Source: Oreocharis arfaki
Lineage: Eukaryota; Chordata; Aves; Passeriformes; Paramythiidae
DNA: 64,000 nt
Assembly: GCA_013398015.1 (NCBI GenBank)
Contig: VZRR01006749.1
Location: 310,001-374,000, forward strand
Direction: 5' to 3'
Below are positions 50,801-63,700 of the stretch, piece after piece. The notes beneath the pieces were generated by a model. It worked only from the letters and a program-made list of their open reading frames with translations, searched no databases and had not been told where the DNA came from. Position numbers and translations under genes: made by a program. Every line of letters starts with the position of its first letter. Position 1 is the stretch's first letter.

Positions 50801-53736
50801 TGGCTGAAGATGCTCCTGGCTTCTAGCACAAATCCAGTAATTCCTTGCATTATGCAGGTGGAAATTACAGCAGCCTGGATTTTTCAGTTGTTTTGGTGGC
50901 TGCTTAGCCTCATTTCTATTTGCTGATGTATCATCATGCTTCTGAAATATGCTTAACCTTCTTTACTGACTTCTCAATGTAAAAGTATTATTATAAGCCC
51001 ACTCATATTTGGCAACAACTGGAGTTTTTCATCTTGAGATTCATCACTTACTCTCTGCTGAACTGTGAGAGTGAGTTACTACCTTGTAAGTGACTCACAG
51101 GTATTTATTATTCTGTGTATAAAGGTCAGGTTTTAATGTTCTAAGTGATATATGGACATGGCTCAAGATCAGGCAGTCTTGAATGATAGATCTTAAATTA
51201 TGATCCTGTGGAAGAGGAAAGAAATGAGAAATCACAACTTTTGTTAAACAAGCCTGAAAAAACACTTGCACATATGTGAGCTGGTGGTGGAAACCTGCCA
51301 ATTTCAGAGGCTGGTTTGCTAAGCCATAGTATTGCGGCTCATGGAGTCCAGCTCAGAGAACTGAGATGAAATTTTTAAAAGCCTGATTCATGTCTATCTA
51401 CACTTGCTTTCTGCTAGTCTCTCAAAGTGGAAAGATTCAGTATTAATAGATAGCAGGGCTGATAGGGATTCTAAAAGGAGAATCCCCAAATACCCTTCTG
51501 AGTGTGTCTTGACATGCTCGCATATGCAGGGGACCTCTAGGTAGGTGACCTTGCCTGCACCTGTGCAACAGAGTTCTCCTCAGGCATCTTGCTTCCTTAT
51601 GCACGTGCGTAGCTTTTAGGCATTCTTCTGTTGAGCGTGTCAAAAACTAAGGTACCTTTGTGGGTCTTCCTGCAAGTGCACATACCCTGTGATACAATTT
51701 TCAAGAACTCAGATCTTGAGCTCTGGTTCAGAAGGAAGTTGAGGTGGCAGAAGGGCAGCAGTGGCACTTCTCTGCTTCCCACCTTCCTGCAGGAAGGCAA
51801 GACCGTGGTTATAAGAGGTGCCCAAGAGGCACACAAGAAGTGTGGCTTTCAAAGGTAGGGGCAGGGTGAAAGCATAACACATCTCCTGGTGCTCCACCAG
51901 GTTGGCAGTCCCTGCGAGCTCTGCCAACAGTGCAATTCAAAAGAGTCTAGGGTACTATAAGGAAAAAAATTTTGAAAACTGGTTCAAAGATACCTTCTCT
52001 CTCCTCCTGAGCTCTTCTAAGACAGAGTTTCGTGCAGTGGAAGATCTAGCAACAAGCCTTGCATTTTTAAAATGTTTTACACAGGCAGCGCACTCACCCT
52101 CGAAATACTCTAGAAATATAAGTAATAAAATTTATGTGGTTTTATATCTGGTACAGCTGAAATTCTGCTATTATATTCGTCTGCTTTTAATGTTGGTGAC
52201 AAGAGCTCAAACCTTGCTCACAAGGTGGCAATTTTGGCTGTCAGCACCAACATGCCCTGACTTTATTTAGAAATTAAACGTCTAAGAGATATTCCTTACA
52301 TATAGCTGTTGTGGGTTTGCCTATCTGAAAGAAAATTTGAAATTGGAGGAGAATGTAATCCATAAGCTCTTTTAACCTGCAGCTCTCTGTATCTTCATGT
52401 GTTTTACTACCTGAGAACAGGAGTTTTATGTGGTTATTTATACCAAGGCTGTGATTATCAAAGTGCAGAAATGCATAATAAAACTAAGATTGGTCAAAGT
52501 CTTATTGAATTTGGGAGCTGGGACTTAAGTGAGAAACTGAGTGGCAGTGATTTTAGTGACTTTCAACTCTTTGTGTAGATTTCTGCTACTGCACTTTCTC
52601 TGTCCTGTTAGTAGCAGTGGGGTTATTCTGCGTTCATACAGCCATGAGGGAGAATAGAATTTCATGCAACGCTGTCTACTGTTGGGAAAGTATGCTCCTA
52701 AGAAAAATAATAATAATAAAATTAAATGTGGGATCAGTGTTTGACTGGAATAGTCCAGGACCTGTTATTCTTATTAATAGAAAAAATCCCGCTTACTCTG
52801 TCATCCATATGGAAATATGACTGCCTTTTAAACTGGGCAAGGAAGTTACAGTAATGAGATTGGTTATTTAGACAGGGAAATGTTAGCTGCCTCTAGAAAA
52901 TGGGGGCTTCCTGCCCCTTTCATTCTGGATGCATTCTACAGATGTGGCCCTTGTTTTTGGTCTCAAGTATAATTATTTAGATTTGATTTACGGTTATGAT
53001 ACTTCTGAGACAGTAAAGAAATCAGAAGTGAAAGTTCTTAAAAAGTAATTTCTTACCAGTTCTTAAGTAAAAAAGAAACTTCTGTGAGAAACCTGGTAAT
53101 TAGGTACACCATAGGAATTACGTTTTTCGGTGTTGCCTAAGTTATCTTTTTATAATTATGACTGCTGTATACATGAGTTCCAAGTCAGTGTCTTCATCTA
53201 AATAATAATTTCTTATATCTCATCACTATCTGTCTGTCTTAGGTTATATTCTTCATTTCAACTAAGTGAATAACTAATTTTGTTTGTTGCCCATCCAGTT
53301 TACAAAAAATACTACTATTTCTCTCAAATCAGTCTGAGAATTCAAAACAAGAAAGTGTTTAAATTAGCCCTCAAATGTCAAAATCAGACTATATCTGATG
53401 AAAGCAAAACATGAGCATTCTTGTGTCCCAGCATTTTGATTTTGCCTTTAAATCAGATTGAATCTGATTATTTTTAATGTGTCCAGTGCATGGCATCTTG
53501 CAAATCTTGTTCAGCATTTCATCAGGGCTGTAGTGTAGATTTCTATGAGTGAGGCCACACCTGTCATTATATACTGGGGGCATCTGACTCCTTTGATGCC
53601 TGTCAGTAGGTGGAAGGGTTACCCAGGAAAGATAATTTAGCTAATCCAGCCTTCACAGAGAAGAAAGAACATGGAAAATCCAAATGACAACTCTGATCAA
53701 ACATTGTAGCAATCAGCTGAGCTCCCATTAATTTCA

Positions 53737-54170
53737 TAGAATCATAGAATGGCCTGGGTTGGAAGGAACCTTAAAGATCATCTCATCCCAGCCCTCCTGC
53801 CACATGAAGGTACACCTTCCACTAGCCCAGGTTGCTCAGAGCCCCATCCAGCTTGNNNNNNNNNNNNNNNNNNNNNNNNNNNNNNNNNNNNNNNNNNNNN
53901 NNNTGTCCTTGAACCCCTCCCGGGATGGGACATTCACAGCTTCTCTGGACAGCCTGTGCCTGTGGCTCACCATCCTCACAGTAAAGAATTTTTTCCTAAT
54001 ACTTGGTCTAAATCTACTATCTTTCAGTTTGAATCCATTCCTCCTTGTTCAGTCACTATGTGCTCTTGTAAATAGTCTCTGTCCATTTTTCTGGTAGGCA
54101 CCCTTCACATACTGGAAGGCCACAATTAGGGTACCCTGAAGCCTTCTCTTTTAAACTGATCCAAAATATT
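53737..54170 (-). mobile_element. CR1 LINE 3' fragment containing a 48-N gap
   Basis: Begins CATAGAATCATAGAATGGCC and GGTTGGAAGGAACCTTAAAG, a well-kept CR1 3' end in minus orientation. It runs through the N block at 53856-53903 to about 54.17 kb (CCTGAAGCCTTCTCTTTTAA). The last part is also present in the second copy of the 235-bp duplication at 54308-54542. Confidence 0.85.
53856..53903. other. Assembly gap, 48 N, within CR1
   Basis: Flanks are two parts of one CR1 element that nearly abut: CCCATCCAGCTTG on the left and TGTCCTTGAACCCC on the right. Compared with the CR1 at 31.2 kb almost nothing is missing, so the N count is probably nominal. Confidence 0.95.
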
Positions 54171-54306
54171 TTCTTTTGATTTGAAAAAAAACCCAACCCA
54201 ACATCATTCCATGCAAACTGCCCTTGCCAAACTCTGCACTTTAGTTGCATTTTTTTTTCTATCAAAATATTGAAATATTAAAAACAAATTTGGACATAAT
54301 TGCTGT
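54072..54306. repeat. 235-bp near-identical tandem duplication, copy 1
   Basis: Identical to 54308-54542 except for two C/T differences (54080 vs 54316 and one in the T run near 54173). It starts inside the CR1 and ends at a single N. It is most likely an unmerged overlap of two contig ends rather than a biological repeat. Confidence 0.9.
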
Positions 54307-54307
54307 N
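54307..54307. other. Single-N contig join
   Basis: One N between two copies of the same 235-bp sequence; a placeholder for a join of unknown or negative size. Confidence 0.85.
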
Positions 54308-54542
54308 ATAGTCTCCGTCCATTTTTCTGGTAGGCACCCTTCACATACTGGAAGGCCACAATTAGGGTACCCTGAAGCCTTCTCTTTTAAACTGATCCAA
54401 AATATTTTTTTTTGATTTGAAAAAAAACCCAACCCAACATCATTCCATGCAAACTGCCCTTGCCAAACTCTGCACTTTAGTTGCATTTTTTTTTCTATCA
54501 AAATATTGAAATATTAAAAACAAATTTGGACATAATTGCTGT
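54308..54542. repeat. 235-bp near-identical tandem duplication, copy 2
   Basis: Second copy, following the single N at 54307. It matches copy 1 base for base apart from two C/T differences. Only after 54542 does new sequence begin. Confidence 0.9.
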
Positions 54543-57500
54543 CTTTCTTCTCCCAGATTCCAAGTGAACAGATAAAACTCATTCACTTCTAATAACAATG
54601 TTATGGCTCTGATCTGATGGTTCTGGTTAAAAAGATTTTAATCCTTAGAACTACACTGGCAGCTGTATTTAATGCACAAAACTTAGTGAGCACATGTACT
54701 CTGCCTGGATTTACTGGAAGTCAGATAGCCCTGAGTAGCCGAGATTTCTGTGCTTGGGAGTGGTGTGATGCAGCAGGGCCATGTGCAGCAGGCTTTGTCA
54801 GGGCTAGCCTAGCTGGTCAGCTCTGAACTGTATAGGACCTGAACAGACCTCACACCAGAGAAGGTCTTTGCCTGGAACAGGACACTGAGGGCTGGGAAAT
54901 GTCCTTCTGCCTCCCTTGCCAGCCCAGTTGCAGAACCTGACTCATTATTTATTCATTGGCATCGAAACTGTCTCTGCAGTGTGACATGCATAATGGAGCT
55001 TTGAAAGTAAATAGCTTTCTGCACTTGCTAGTATACCTAGGCAACATCATTAGATCATGTTTATAGAATTTATTCATTGCAATCTACTATGCAAAACAGA
55101 GAAGTGTTTGGGTCGGATGGATATAAAGGGGTTTGGTATCATCAGAAACGTGTTCTCTCATCAGTACTATTTACAGAAATAGAAAATTATTTTTAAAATC
55201 TCAAGGTCTTGCTTTCAAAATTAATTGCATTTTTTTCTATATTACCAAGCTTCCAGAACCCTTTTTCAGTTCCATGCGTATCAGGTTTTAAGGACTGTTG
55301 CTTTAACTTGAAAATGAAATCCCAAACCCTAGCTGTGCTCTCATTTTATTAGTGTGATATAGTGATAATCTCACAAGGATCCTAATAAGTACATGAGAAA
55401 AAAAGAATCAGTTAAATGGGAGATATGAAAATGTTCTAGCCCAGTGCTATTACATAGGTCTTATTCTTTTTTTCTGCCTGTTCCATAATAGGATATTTGC
55501 AAATTCTTCTCTCAGCAGGTTTTGAACATGAACTTGCATTACTATTCTTACAAAATAATAAACAGCTCTGGGCTATAAAATCTCTCAAATTGTTTTCCAC
55601 AGAAGGGATTTGCATGCTGACTCATTCCTACTATATTTATCACCTATCGCCAAGCCACTGCAACTGCAGGATTTCTAATAAAGCTATGGAAATTACATGC
55701 ATTGCAATGGGAGTTGAATACATTTACATTTGTAGTATTTTACCATTTCAAAATTTATGGCAGATTACCTTGTTTGTGCATGTCTGGACTTTAATGGTTA
55801 TTTTTTATAGCAGAAAATAGTAGTTTATGGTGGTATTCCCAGTAGAAGGTTTTATGGATCCACCATATGGAGTATTACATAAAACTAAACTTGTATCAGC
55901 AGTGATTTTATGTAGAGTAAGACACTGAACATTATCAAGAATTAGTGATTATAGAAATTGTCTGAAAACTTGAAATTTTATGAATGTGGGGTTCTTTGGG
56001 CTTTAGTTGTTTGGTTTGCGTTTTTTTTTTAAAATATTTTAACTTCTATTAATAGCAGTCCAAATCCCTGCTTCTTCATGCAGGAAAAATCTTCATTGTC
56101 TACAGCAAATCCTGGGCAATTCAAAGCAAATAATATTTACTGTTGCTGAGCATCTCTCTCCACCACTTCCCCTTAAGGTGCCCTTCATGGAGTTTGGCAC
56201 AAGAGAGGTGTGGTGATTTATGCAGAAGACAACTACGGAAATCTGTAAAGTCTTGCCATTTTTCCAAACACCCCCGCCCGTTCATATATTTCATCCACAG
56301 CTACTTTCTTCAGCTTTGATGGTAAAAACCAGGTTTTTTTCCTGTGCCTTCCTACTAAAGGAAGGAAAAACTTCTGCTTGCAAAAACTGCGGCCAGGAAA
56401 AGTATCACAATTCCATAGGAGAACACAGAGATGAGCAAGGCTATTCTCATGGAAATATGTGTTTGCATAAGTACTGACATCAGGAGATTCTACAGGGCTT
56501 TGTCAAAGAGGACCTTATGGATTTGGGAACCATTCGGCCAGGAAAAGGAAATGTACCATGAAAAGTAGGTAACCAGTCACACCAAGAGAGCAGCAGATGG
56601 TGCATCCGTGAAGCAATTGTCACTGCCAAGAGCCTGGCATGTTCTGCGGGCTGGAATGTATCTGCCTCATTAATGGAGCAAGCACTTCGGCAGGGAATGT
56701 CTATGGAAATCTATATACGGTTGCAAATACAAGCTGTGAGGTTTGTATCTGAGACGTAAAGAAGATGGAAAGAGAATGGGAAGGAGAAACAGCTGTAGGT
56801 ATCCAATCCTGCTTCTTTTACTGGTCCCAATCCTGGCAGAAACTCCTGGGCAGCACAAAGCAGGTTTTGATTCTAAGGCACAGTGCATTAGAGGTGGTGA
56901 CCCAGGTAACCACTGCTTTTCTACAGTTTCTCAATCCCTGCATGGCAACTTCCTCGTTACATTGAATTGGTTTAGGAATGAGGGCATAAGGCCAGCTTTG
57001 CTCACTGTGAGGAATTTACACATAAGGGGAACTGCATTTTCTAACAGTAAAAAAGGGCTAAATCTTAAAGGATGGTCCAGCCCTTAGGACTTGATAAACC
57101 ATATCTGTAGAATAGCACCAAAACCATGTCGGTTTGTTGTATATCTTTGGGGTAATTGTGTGATCTTTATGGGGTAAAAGTGCAGAATTTCCTATTGCTG
57201 CTCATTTTCCTGCAGAAATCCTTCTTACTTGAGACAGTCTTGAAATCAGAGAGGCTGATAGAAATATATCGACATATCCTGGGTAGCTGTCAAGACTACA
57301 TCTGGAACTTTTCAAGGCCTTGTAGGGCCATTTTATAATCTTGTCTGACTTTCAGAAGCCTGATGCCTTTGTGTCTCAGAAATCTTGCTGCTTATGCCCA
57401 TGGAAAGGATGGTGCATGAGATAGTTCACTCAGCCCTTTGCTCTGGGAGAAATCCTATGGTTCACTCAGCCCTTTGCTCTGGGAGAAATCCTCCGCTGGG

Positions 57501-58403
57501 TTATGGGCTCAGGAACCCAGGAGTGTGTGCTACTATCTCTGCTCCCACCAGCTAAGAAGCTGCCTCTTGGCCTCTCTACTGATTTGAATCACACTCTCTC
57601 TGCTTTTTCATTAGCTGATGTAACATAGTCTTACAGCTGTCTTCCCTTGATCTAAATTGCACACTAATACTGTACATTATTGATTAAATGAGTCTACAAA
57701 TGCCTTTTTAATACTGTATGGGTTGATCAGTCTTCTCAGTTAATGTGCAGCACCTCCACTGGGCTTTAAAACCTAGTGAAGCAGCTTTTAACCAGATCTT
57801 GCTGGGAAAGAAAAAACTGCCTGAGAGGCCGTGCTCACATGCACACTGAGGTATGTGCTTTGGCAGTGGGGAATTAGTAATGATTTCACTTACTATGCTA
57901 AAAAGCTCCCTGTGTTCACAGATTCTTATTTTGATAATCACAACTGCTGATCTTACTCTTTGCAATGAAAACAATTCACAGGAGGTTGTTGTTATATACG
58001 CCAGTGGCAAGGCTGCACTGTAACAGTTGAGCTAGTTCAGCAACTAATTTGGCTTTTTGTGTAAGGAAAGGTTTCAAAGTTTTTCTTAACTATTTTTTGG
58101 CCTTTAAAAATTTTATATACACAGGACTGTAATAATTACATTGCCCTTGTTTGACATTTGATAGTAAAAATAGTAGTATTCTGTCTGTTTCAAGTGATTG
58201 CATTACATAAAAAGCATTCAGGAATGACTCCAGTTTCTACCTCAACTAGTTATTGTAATTTTCCTTTTACTTTCCTTTCTTGAATTTAAATTCCTCTTTA
58301 TCACCCTTCACAATCCAATCTACATGCAAGTATTGCTCCTTTTATAACACAGTAGGAGAAACATGTTTGTGGTTTTGGGTAGGTGTCATGTCTATCTGGT
58401 TTC
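54543..58403. other. Non-coding, no gene recognised
   Basis: AT-rich with the recent 36-bp tandem duplication at 57.4 kb. Overlapping frames at 56.7-57.1 kb show no domain. Confidence 0.8.
57424..57492 (+). repeat. Tandem duplication, 36-bp unit
   Basis: Two adjacent copies starting GTTCACTCAGCCCTTTGCTC at 57424 and 57460. The first 33 bases are identical between copies, which suggests a recent event. Confidence 0.9.
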
Positions 58404-58480
58404 ATAGTATTATAGAAAATTGGGCTGAAAGAGCCTGGAGATATCACCTAAATCCATCCCATTCTATTTTAAACATGGAG
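58404..58480 (-). mobile_element. Possible old CR1 3'-end fragment
   Basis: CATAGTATTATAGAAAATTG followed by GGGCTGAAAGAGCCTGGAGA and ACCTAAATCCATCCC resembles a worn CR1 3' end in minus orientation. The match is weak. Confidence 0.4.
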
Positions 58481-60694
58481 ACAAAAATGAGGTTTTCTAT
58501 GCACATATTTGCTGAAATACAAACTTTACCTCAGATCTGTGTGCTTAAGGCATTGCACAAATAACCACAGAGCTCTAGTCCAATGGAGGAGGTCTTGTGA
58601 GGGTATTTGTGCTTTCTGTGCACACTTCTCATCAGTGGCTTTGCCATACAGGTGTAGTCAAAATCAACTCCTTTGTCATTATTCAGATGGACATCTGCAT
58701 TACTACCAAAAAAACCCCAAACCTCTGTCCAAATTGGTCAATATGGGTGCATTTAGTCTGTACAAAGTTTCGAAAGGCAAGTAAGTGGTTTCAATTCTTA
58801 GATGGTGACTGTGCTGGGAAGTGGCAGCTGCCCAGTGACTGGTGGCTGAGCCTCTTGGTGCTCAGCACAGTTGGATGCTGGACGCAGTTTTGTGGTGTTT
58901 AGAAAAACAATGGAGAAAGAAACAGTGAGAAAAAGAATCCTCAAGACCGAGCAGCAGGTCTGAATTAAATGCAAAGGTAGCAGCTAGACTGGAGCGACTG
59001 GGGAATGCACAGCAGCAGGAATAATATTGAGGAGGTGGTTGGTTCCTGCCCCTACTCCTGGGTGATGGGCAGCTCCAGAATCCATGTAAGCTTTAAAAGA
59101 TAGAAAATTTTACCTACACCTCAGTAAAGCAGCTTCTCCCAGGGAATCAAACATTTAGCTCCTTGTCAGATCCTTTGAGCCATACATTAGCAATGAAAGA
59201 GTGATATTGCCACTATCATCCTGATGATTCAGCAAGGAGCAAAACATGATAGCCTTTCTAAGAAGGCTGTTATTCAGATATATCACTCGGCGTCCGCACT
59301 CCGACTGCTCACTGGTTCAGAGTGTTAATGCTCTGCATATTGTGCTTAATAGAATTTTAAATTATTTTGATTAAAGTGTCAAGGGATGAGGATTTAAGAT
59401 TGATCAAAACTACTTGCTTGTGCTGTGGCAGTTGTTAACCAGCCACTTTCAGAATATTATTGCAGAGGCTTAAGTGATGTACCATTCAGACATGAGAAAT
59501 ATGAGGAAGTACTTCTAAGTTCATACTGGGGGACCAAGAGGGCAAGGAGTATACCAAGGGGATATATATTTCATTAACAGTGACTGACTTGGGGTCCCAG
59601 TCCTTCATTAATGGAAGTTGATAGGACCTTCACCATTGCCTTCTATTGAATGCAATTCATCCATGGATGCATAATAACAAAAATCCAGTATGGAAAGTCT
59701 TCACTTCTTTGAGCAGACATCGTAAGCATTAAATATTCAATAATGGAGAAAATAAATAATAGAGGCTTGTCTGACTCCGAAGTCAGGTTTCTGGAAATAG
59801 GGTCAGTCAGAACAAAGCTCTTGCTTTGAAGCTCACCTAGCTGGTAGGGGCAGAGGTCTTAAGTGATGGTTGTTTAATTATGATGACAAAGAAAGATAAG
59901 GATGTATATATGATTAGGATGATGTATAGCTTTCAGCTAAAACAAAGTACTTCAGCATGCCTATAACTTCTAGTATGCCAATAAATCCACCGAAGCTAAT
60001 GTAAGGAGAGTATTTTGCAAATCTTAAATGTGTACATGTGCCTTCGACATCCTCTGAGCGGAACCTTAGAGTACACGGCTCCCAAATCATTGTCTCAGCT
60101 TGTGTGCTTTTAAGTATTTTGACCTGAATCAGAGTGCAGTGGCCTGGACAGCACTAGCGATGCCATCAAACCATCATCTATTCCAGTCCTCTTCAAGGTG
60201 ATGCAGTGTTCTTCTCTACTTTGCTTATAAAAGAAAGAATAACACTCTATACAGCTCTTGTTTGGCATTTCACTAGAAGATAATTGCTTAAAATCTCAGT
60301 AGACTTTGCATACACATCTGTAAATGACCATATGGCACTTTATGGTAGAATATCCTGAGCCAGATGGGTTGGTATGCTCTAGCTGCCCATGTTCCTTTAA
60401 TAATGCAAAGGAGTCATAAACTCACCTTAAGTGGCTGCTTAAGTCAGGTTTACAGCCACTGAGTGACTGTGCTGCTGAAGCCACCTCTTGCACTACATGT
60501 AGGTTGTTTAGACAAGCACTTTATTGAAATGACAAGCTTGATGTGAAATACTGTTGTCTCCTACTTGGTGTAACCTAAAGAATAATAATACGTGAAGCTG
60601 CTACTGACTAGAATTATTCTGATAGAAGCAAATGTTTTGATTGCTGTCCTGCTCAGCAATTATTGTGTACTATAATAACAGTTAAAGACCATTT
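58481..60694. other. Non-coding, no gene recognised
   Basis: Contains the CpG-bearing candidate element at 59.3 kb. Nothing else that I can identify. Confidence 0.75.
59281..59410. promoter_or_regulatory. Candidate conserved non-coding element
   Basis: A CpG cluster (CTCGGCGTCCGCACTCCGAC) unusual for this CpG-poor window is followed by AT-rich TAAT-containing sequence (TTAATGCTCTGCATATTG). This composition is often seen in developmental enhancers. No gene is adjacent. Confidence 0.2.
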
Positions 60695-60796
60695 ACCTAA
60701 AATGGTTTAGAGTTGGCAGTGCTAGGCTAAAGGTGGGACTTGATCTTAGAGGTCTTTTCCAACCTAAATAATTTTATGATTCTACAATTCTGTGAA
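60695..60796 (+). mobile_element. CR1 3'-end fragment
   Basis: Plus-strand CR1 3' tail: TTGGCAGTGCTAGG, then GATCTTAGAGGTCTTTTCCA and ACCTAAATAATTTTATGATT, ending in the repeated ATTCTACA/ATTCTGTG octamers. It is severely 5'-truncated. Confidence 0.8.
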
Positions 60797-63700
60797 AATT
60801 GGATTAATTTAGCTCAAAGATAAGCAGACTATTTGTTGTTCACAAAGTAAATCTTGGAGTAAAAGAAAAGAGATAGCTGGTGCTATGAAAATTGTTTAAT
60901 AGTTTCAGCTAAAAAATATAGAAGATCCAGAAACTGAAAATAAAAATGCATGGCTAAAGTCCATCTTGACAGCTCTTGATTTGTGTGAGTGGGCACATCT
61001 GTGGTCTGTTGCACGACACAGAGAGAGCAGGAAAAGAGCATTTTAAGTACAGCTGTGTTTTACTATAGTCCCTTTTATAATAGTTGCTCAAAGCCTTCTT
61101 CCAGAAAAACAAATACAAGTATTTGGTTTCAATCCACAACAAAATACCTACCTATTGTTGTGTGATGCAAAATCTCTGCTTATGCACCCCCCTCCAGCCA
61201 TTAAACAGAGTCTGGTGGGCTGAAGGCATCTGATGTATGAGTTTTATCCTGTTTCCAGTGGGAACATCCAGAACTGCACCCATTTAATAGACAAATGAAT
61301 ATACAGAGCCATTAAAACATATTAAATACTCCTGCATGTGTTTAACTGCAAGTATATGACTAATCTTTTTGACTCGAGAGGCAGCAAGGCATACATCTTA
61401 AGCAGGTACTTAGGAATTTTGTTGAATGGAGATCACAGAACATTAGTTCCCTTACTGGCATGTTAGCTGGTGTAATTGTCGAGGATTATGATGCAGGGAG
61501 CAGGAGTGCAGGGCTGCAGTCACAGGTGCCTCCTTGTGCACTCTCCTGGCATTCACCATGTAGCAGTATGTCCTCCAAGGACTGTTTGGACCACCCATAG
61601 GCACCTGTAGGACAGACCCTAGGCAAAATGTATGATGACTCCTGTGACTTGTCGAAATTGACCTTACACTGGCAATGAGAAAAACTTGATGAAATGGAAA
61701 TCAGGGAGAAAAAACAAAGGAATTCAGATCTGGGGGACTCTGCAAGTAGAAGCAACACTGAAGTTATTGTGCTGTACTTCACACTAAGGAGCAATTTCCA
61801 TCCCTGTACAAAAGTCAGGGTGCAGCAAGCACCAGGTCAGGGCTAAGCTGGCACTGTTGCTACTGCCAGATCAATACACACCTCTTGGCTGCTGCTATTG
61901 AGTGGACTCAAATACCTCGTAAAACAGGGCAGATCCACAAGAATTGGGTTGAGTCAATGAAGGCGTTGCCCATCGTTCATGGTCCTTGGATCCTGGCCTA
62001 ACCAGGGAGCTAATGCTGCAAACACAGAGCAAAGTGAGTTTTCTGGAAAAAAGTTGCATCATAGTTTACAGAGTAACCTTTACATGGTGAGGAAAAGGAT
62101 TTTTTTATAGAGACAAAAGGCAAGACCTTGGATCTCATTGTGAAACTTTCCATTCTTTTTACCTCTATCTCCATTTAAATGAAATAGGGAGACCCATTTG
62201 CAGCCAACAAAATTAGCTAAAAGCTACTCACATAAAGACAGAGATTTCATTGAAATCAAATCCATATATTATCTCACAGAAACAGTTGTCCAGAGTTAAT
62301 TTCCAGGTTAATAGGCTGTTATTGCCATTTTCAAAAAAAGCAATTAAAAGTAATATTCTTATATTACTGGTAAGGAAGATCACACTGCATTGGATCGTCA
62401 GCTTGTTTTGTTCAATGTTCTTCATCAAAAAGTACCTAGTACAAATTACTTTAGGCCAAAGTGGAACAAGACTGCCTAGAGAGAAAAAAAATTACGTCTT
62501 TGAGGTAAAAGGTAGATTTTTTTTTTATTAAATTTTGAAGTAATGAACTCTATTCCTTAACTTGTGAGACGTGTAGAAAGTAGTTTCTGTCTAAATGTAC
62601 TTTTATCAGTTTTTCTGAAGTGCGAAGCAGAGGTAAAACAAGATGTTAATTATACAACAGGCATGTTTTCCTGTAGATGTTGAATGCTTTCCATGGAGCA
62701 TGTGTAATATACGAAACCATAATCTATTCCACAAAAGCTTTTTGTGGAAACTCCCAGGATATTCCCAGTTCTTTACTGCAAGAAGATCTGTACCATATAG
62801 GCAAAAATCAGATCAAGGAGAAAAAATATAATTTCTCATGGGGAATTATCATAACATGTGAATGAGAAAACATGACTTTCCCCTTGTAAAGTGGTGTGCC
62901 TGTAACACATGTCCTGCTCCAATTAGAAACTGTCTTTTTTAGATTATCGTCATGTCAGCCTGCACTTGTGAAAGCAATTTTGATGGATCTGGGGCAAATT
63001 TAAAATCAAAGGAGACAGCTAGCCTCAGAATTTAAAAGGAGACATTAATTTTTCACAGAGGGTATTTTTTGTCTGTTTGAAGAAGACAAAGTGCTAAGCA
63101 AATCCCCCATATTCATGCTGCTTTGGTGGATAAATGCCTGTGTATTTTACAGCAGCAAAACAACCGTATTCAGATGCTTTGCGAGATTTAGTAGACCAGA
63201 GCAATGCAAAGTTTCTGGCTTGACATTGTTTCTGTCTCATGAACTCTCCAAGTTTGCTATTTCTCTAGGTCTGGTCTAGCATAAGAGCTTGTAGTTGTCA
63301 ATCTCCTGGAAAAGTTTTACTGAACAGGACGAGTTGATTTTGAGTGCAGTTGGTCATCAGTCATGGGCCACGCAGGGAATCCTGACCTGGGAATGTGCCT
63401 CTTGGCAATGAGAACCTGATGTTTCTGTGTCTTCATGGATCTACAGCACAGACTTGGAGTATAGCAAGAGGGAGTCAGTTCCTGACATTCCTGTTCACAG
63501 GCCTCCAGACAGTCCTTGGATTTATGGGACATATTGCTTCAACATCCCCCATGTCAGTAAACCTTTTCATCCCTGAGAAAACACCTGTGGTTTATGTTTA
63601 ATCCTTAAGACCTGTGAAAGTTTTGACACGTGCCTAAATAATGCTTCACTTTGAAAGGTATAAAAAATGACCTTGCAGTGCAGCCTTCCCAGTCACTGGC

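Larger units (their letters stand above)
36796..53736. other. 17 kb non-coding stretch without recognised transposons
   Basis: Holds the hairpins at 37.77 and 43.25 kb and the candidate element at 47.7 kb. The longest gap-free open frame in the window (36794-37225, 143 codons) lies at its left edge and has no recognisable domain. A GC-richer patch at 51.45-51.93 kb has open frames on both strands but no match I know. No CR1 is visible here, unlike the flanks. Confidence 0.7.

Noticed and set aside
54056..54501. Same protein predicted twice in tandem, which could suggest a duplicated gene
   Set aside because: Caused by the 235-bp duplication around a single N; the frame itself lies in CR1 and AT-rich sequence and has no known domain.
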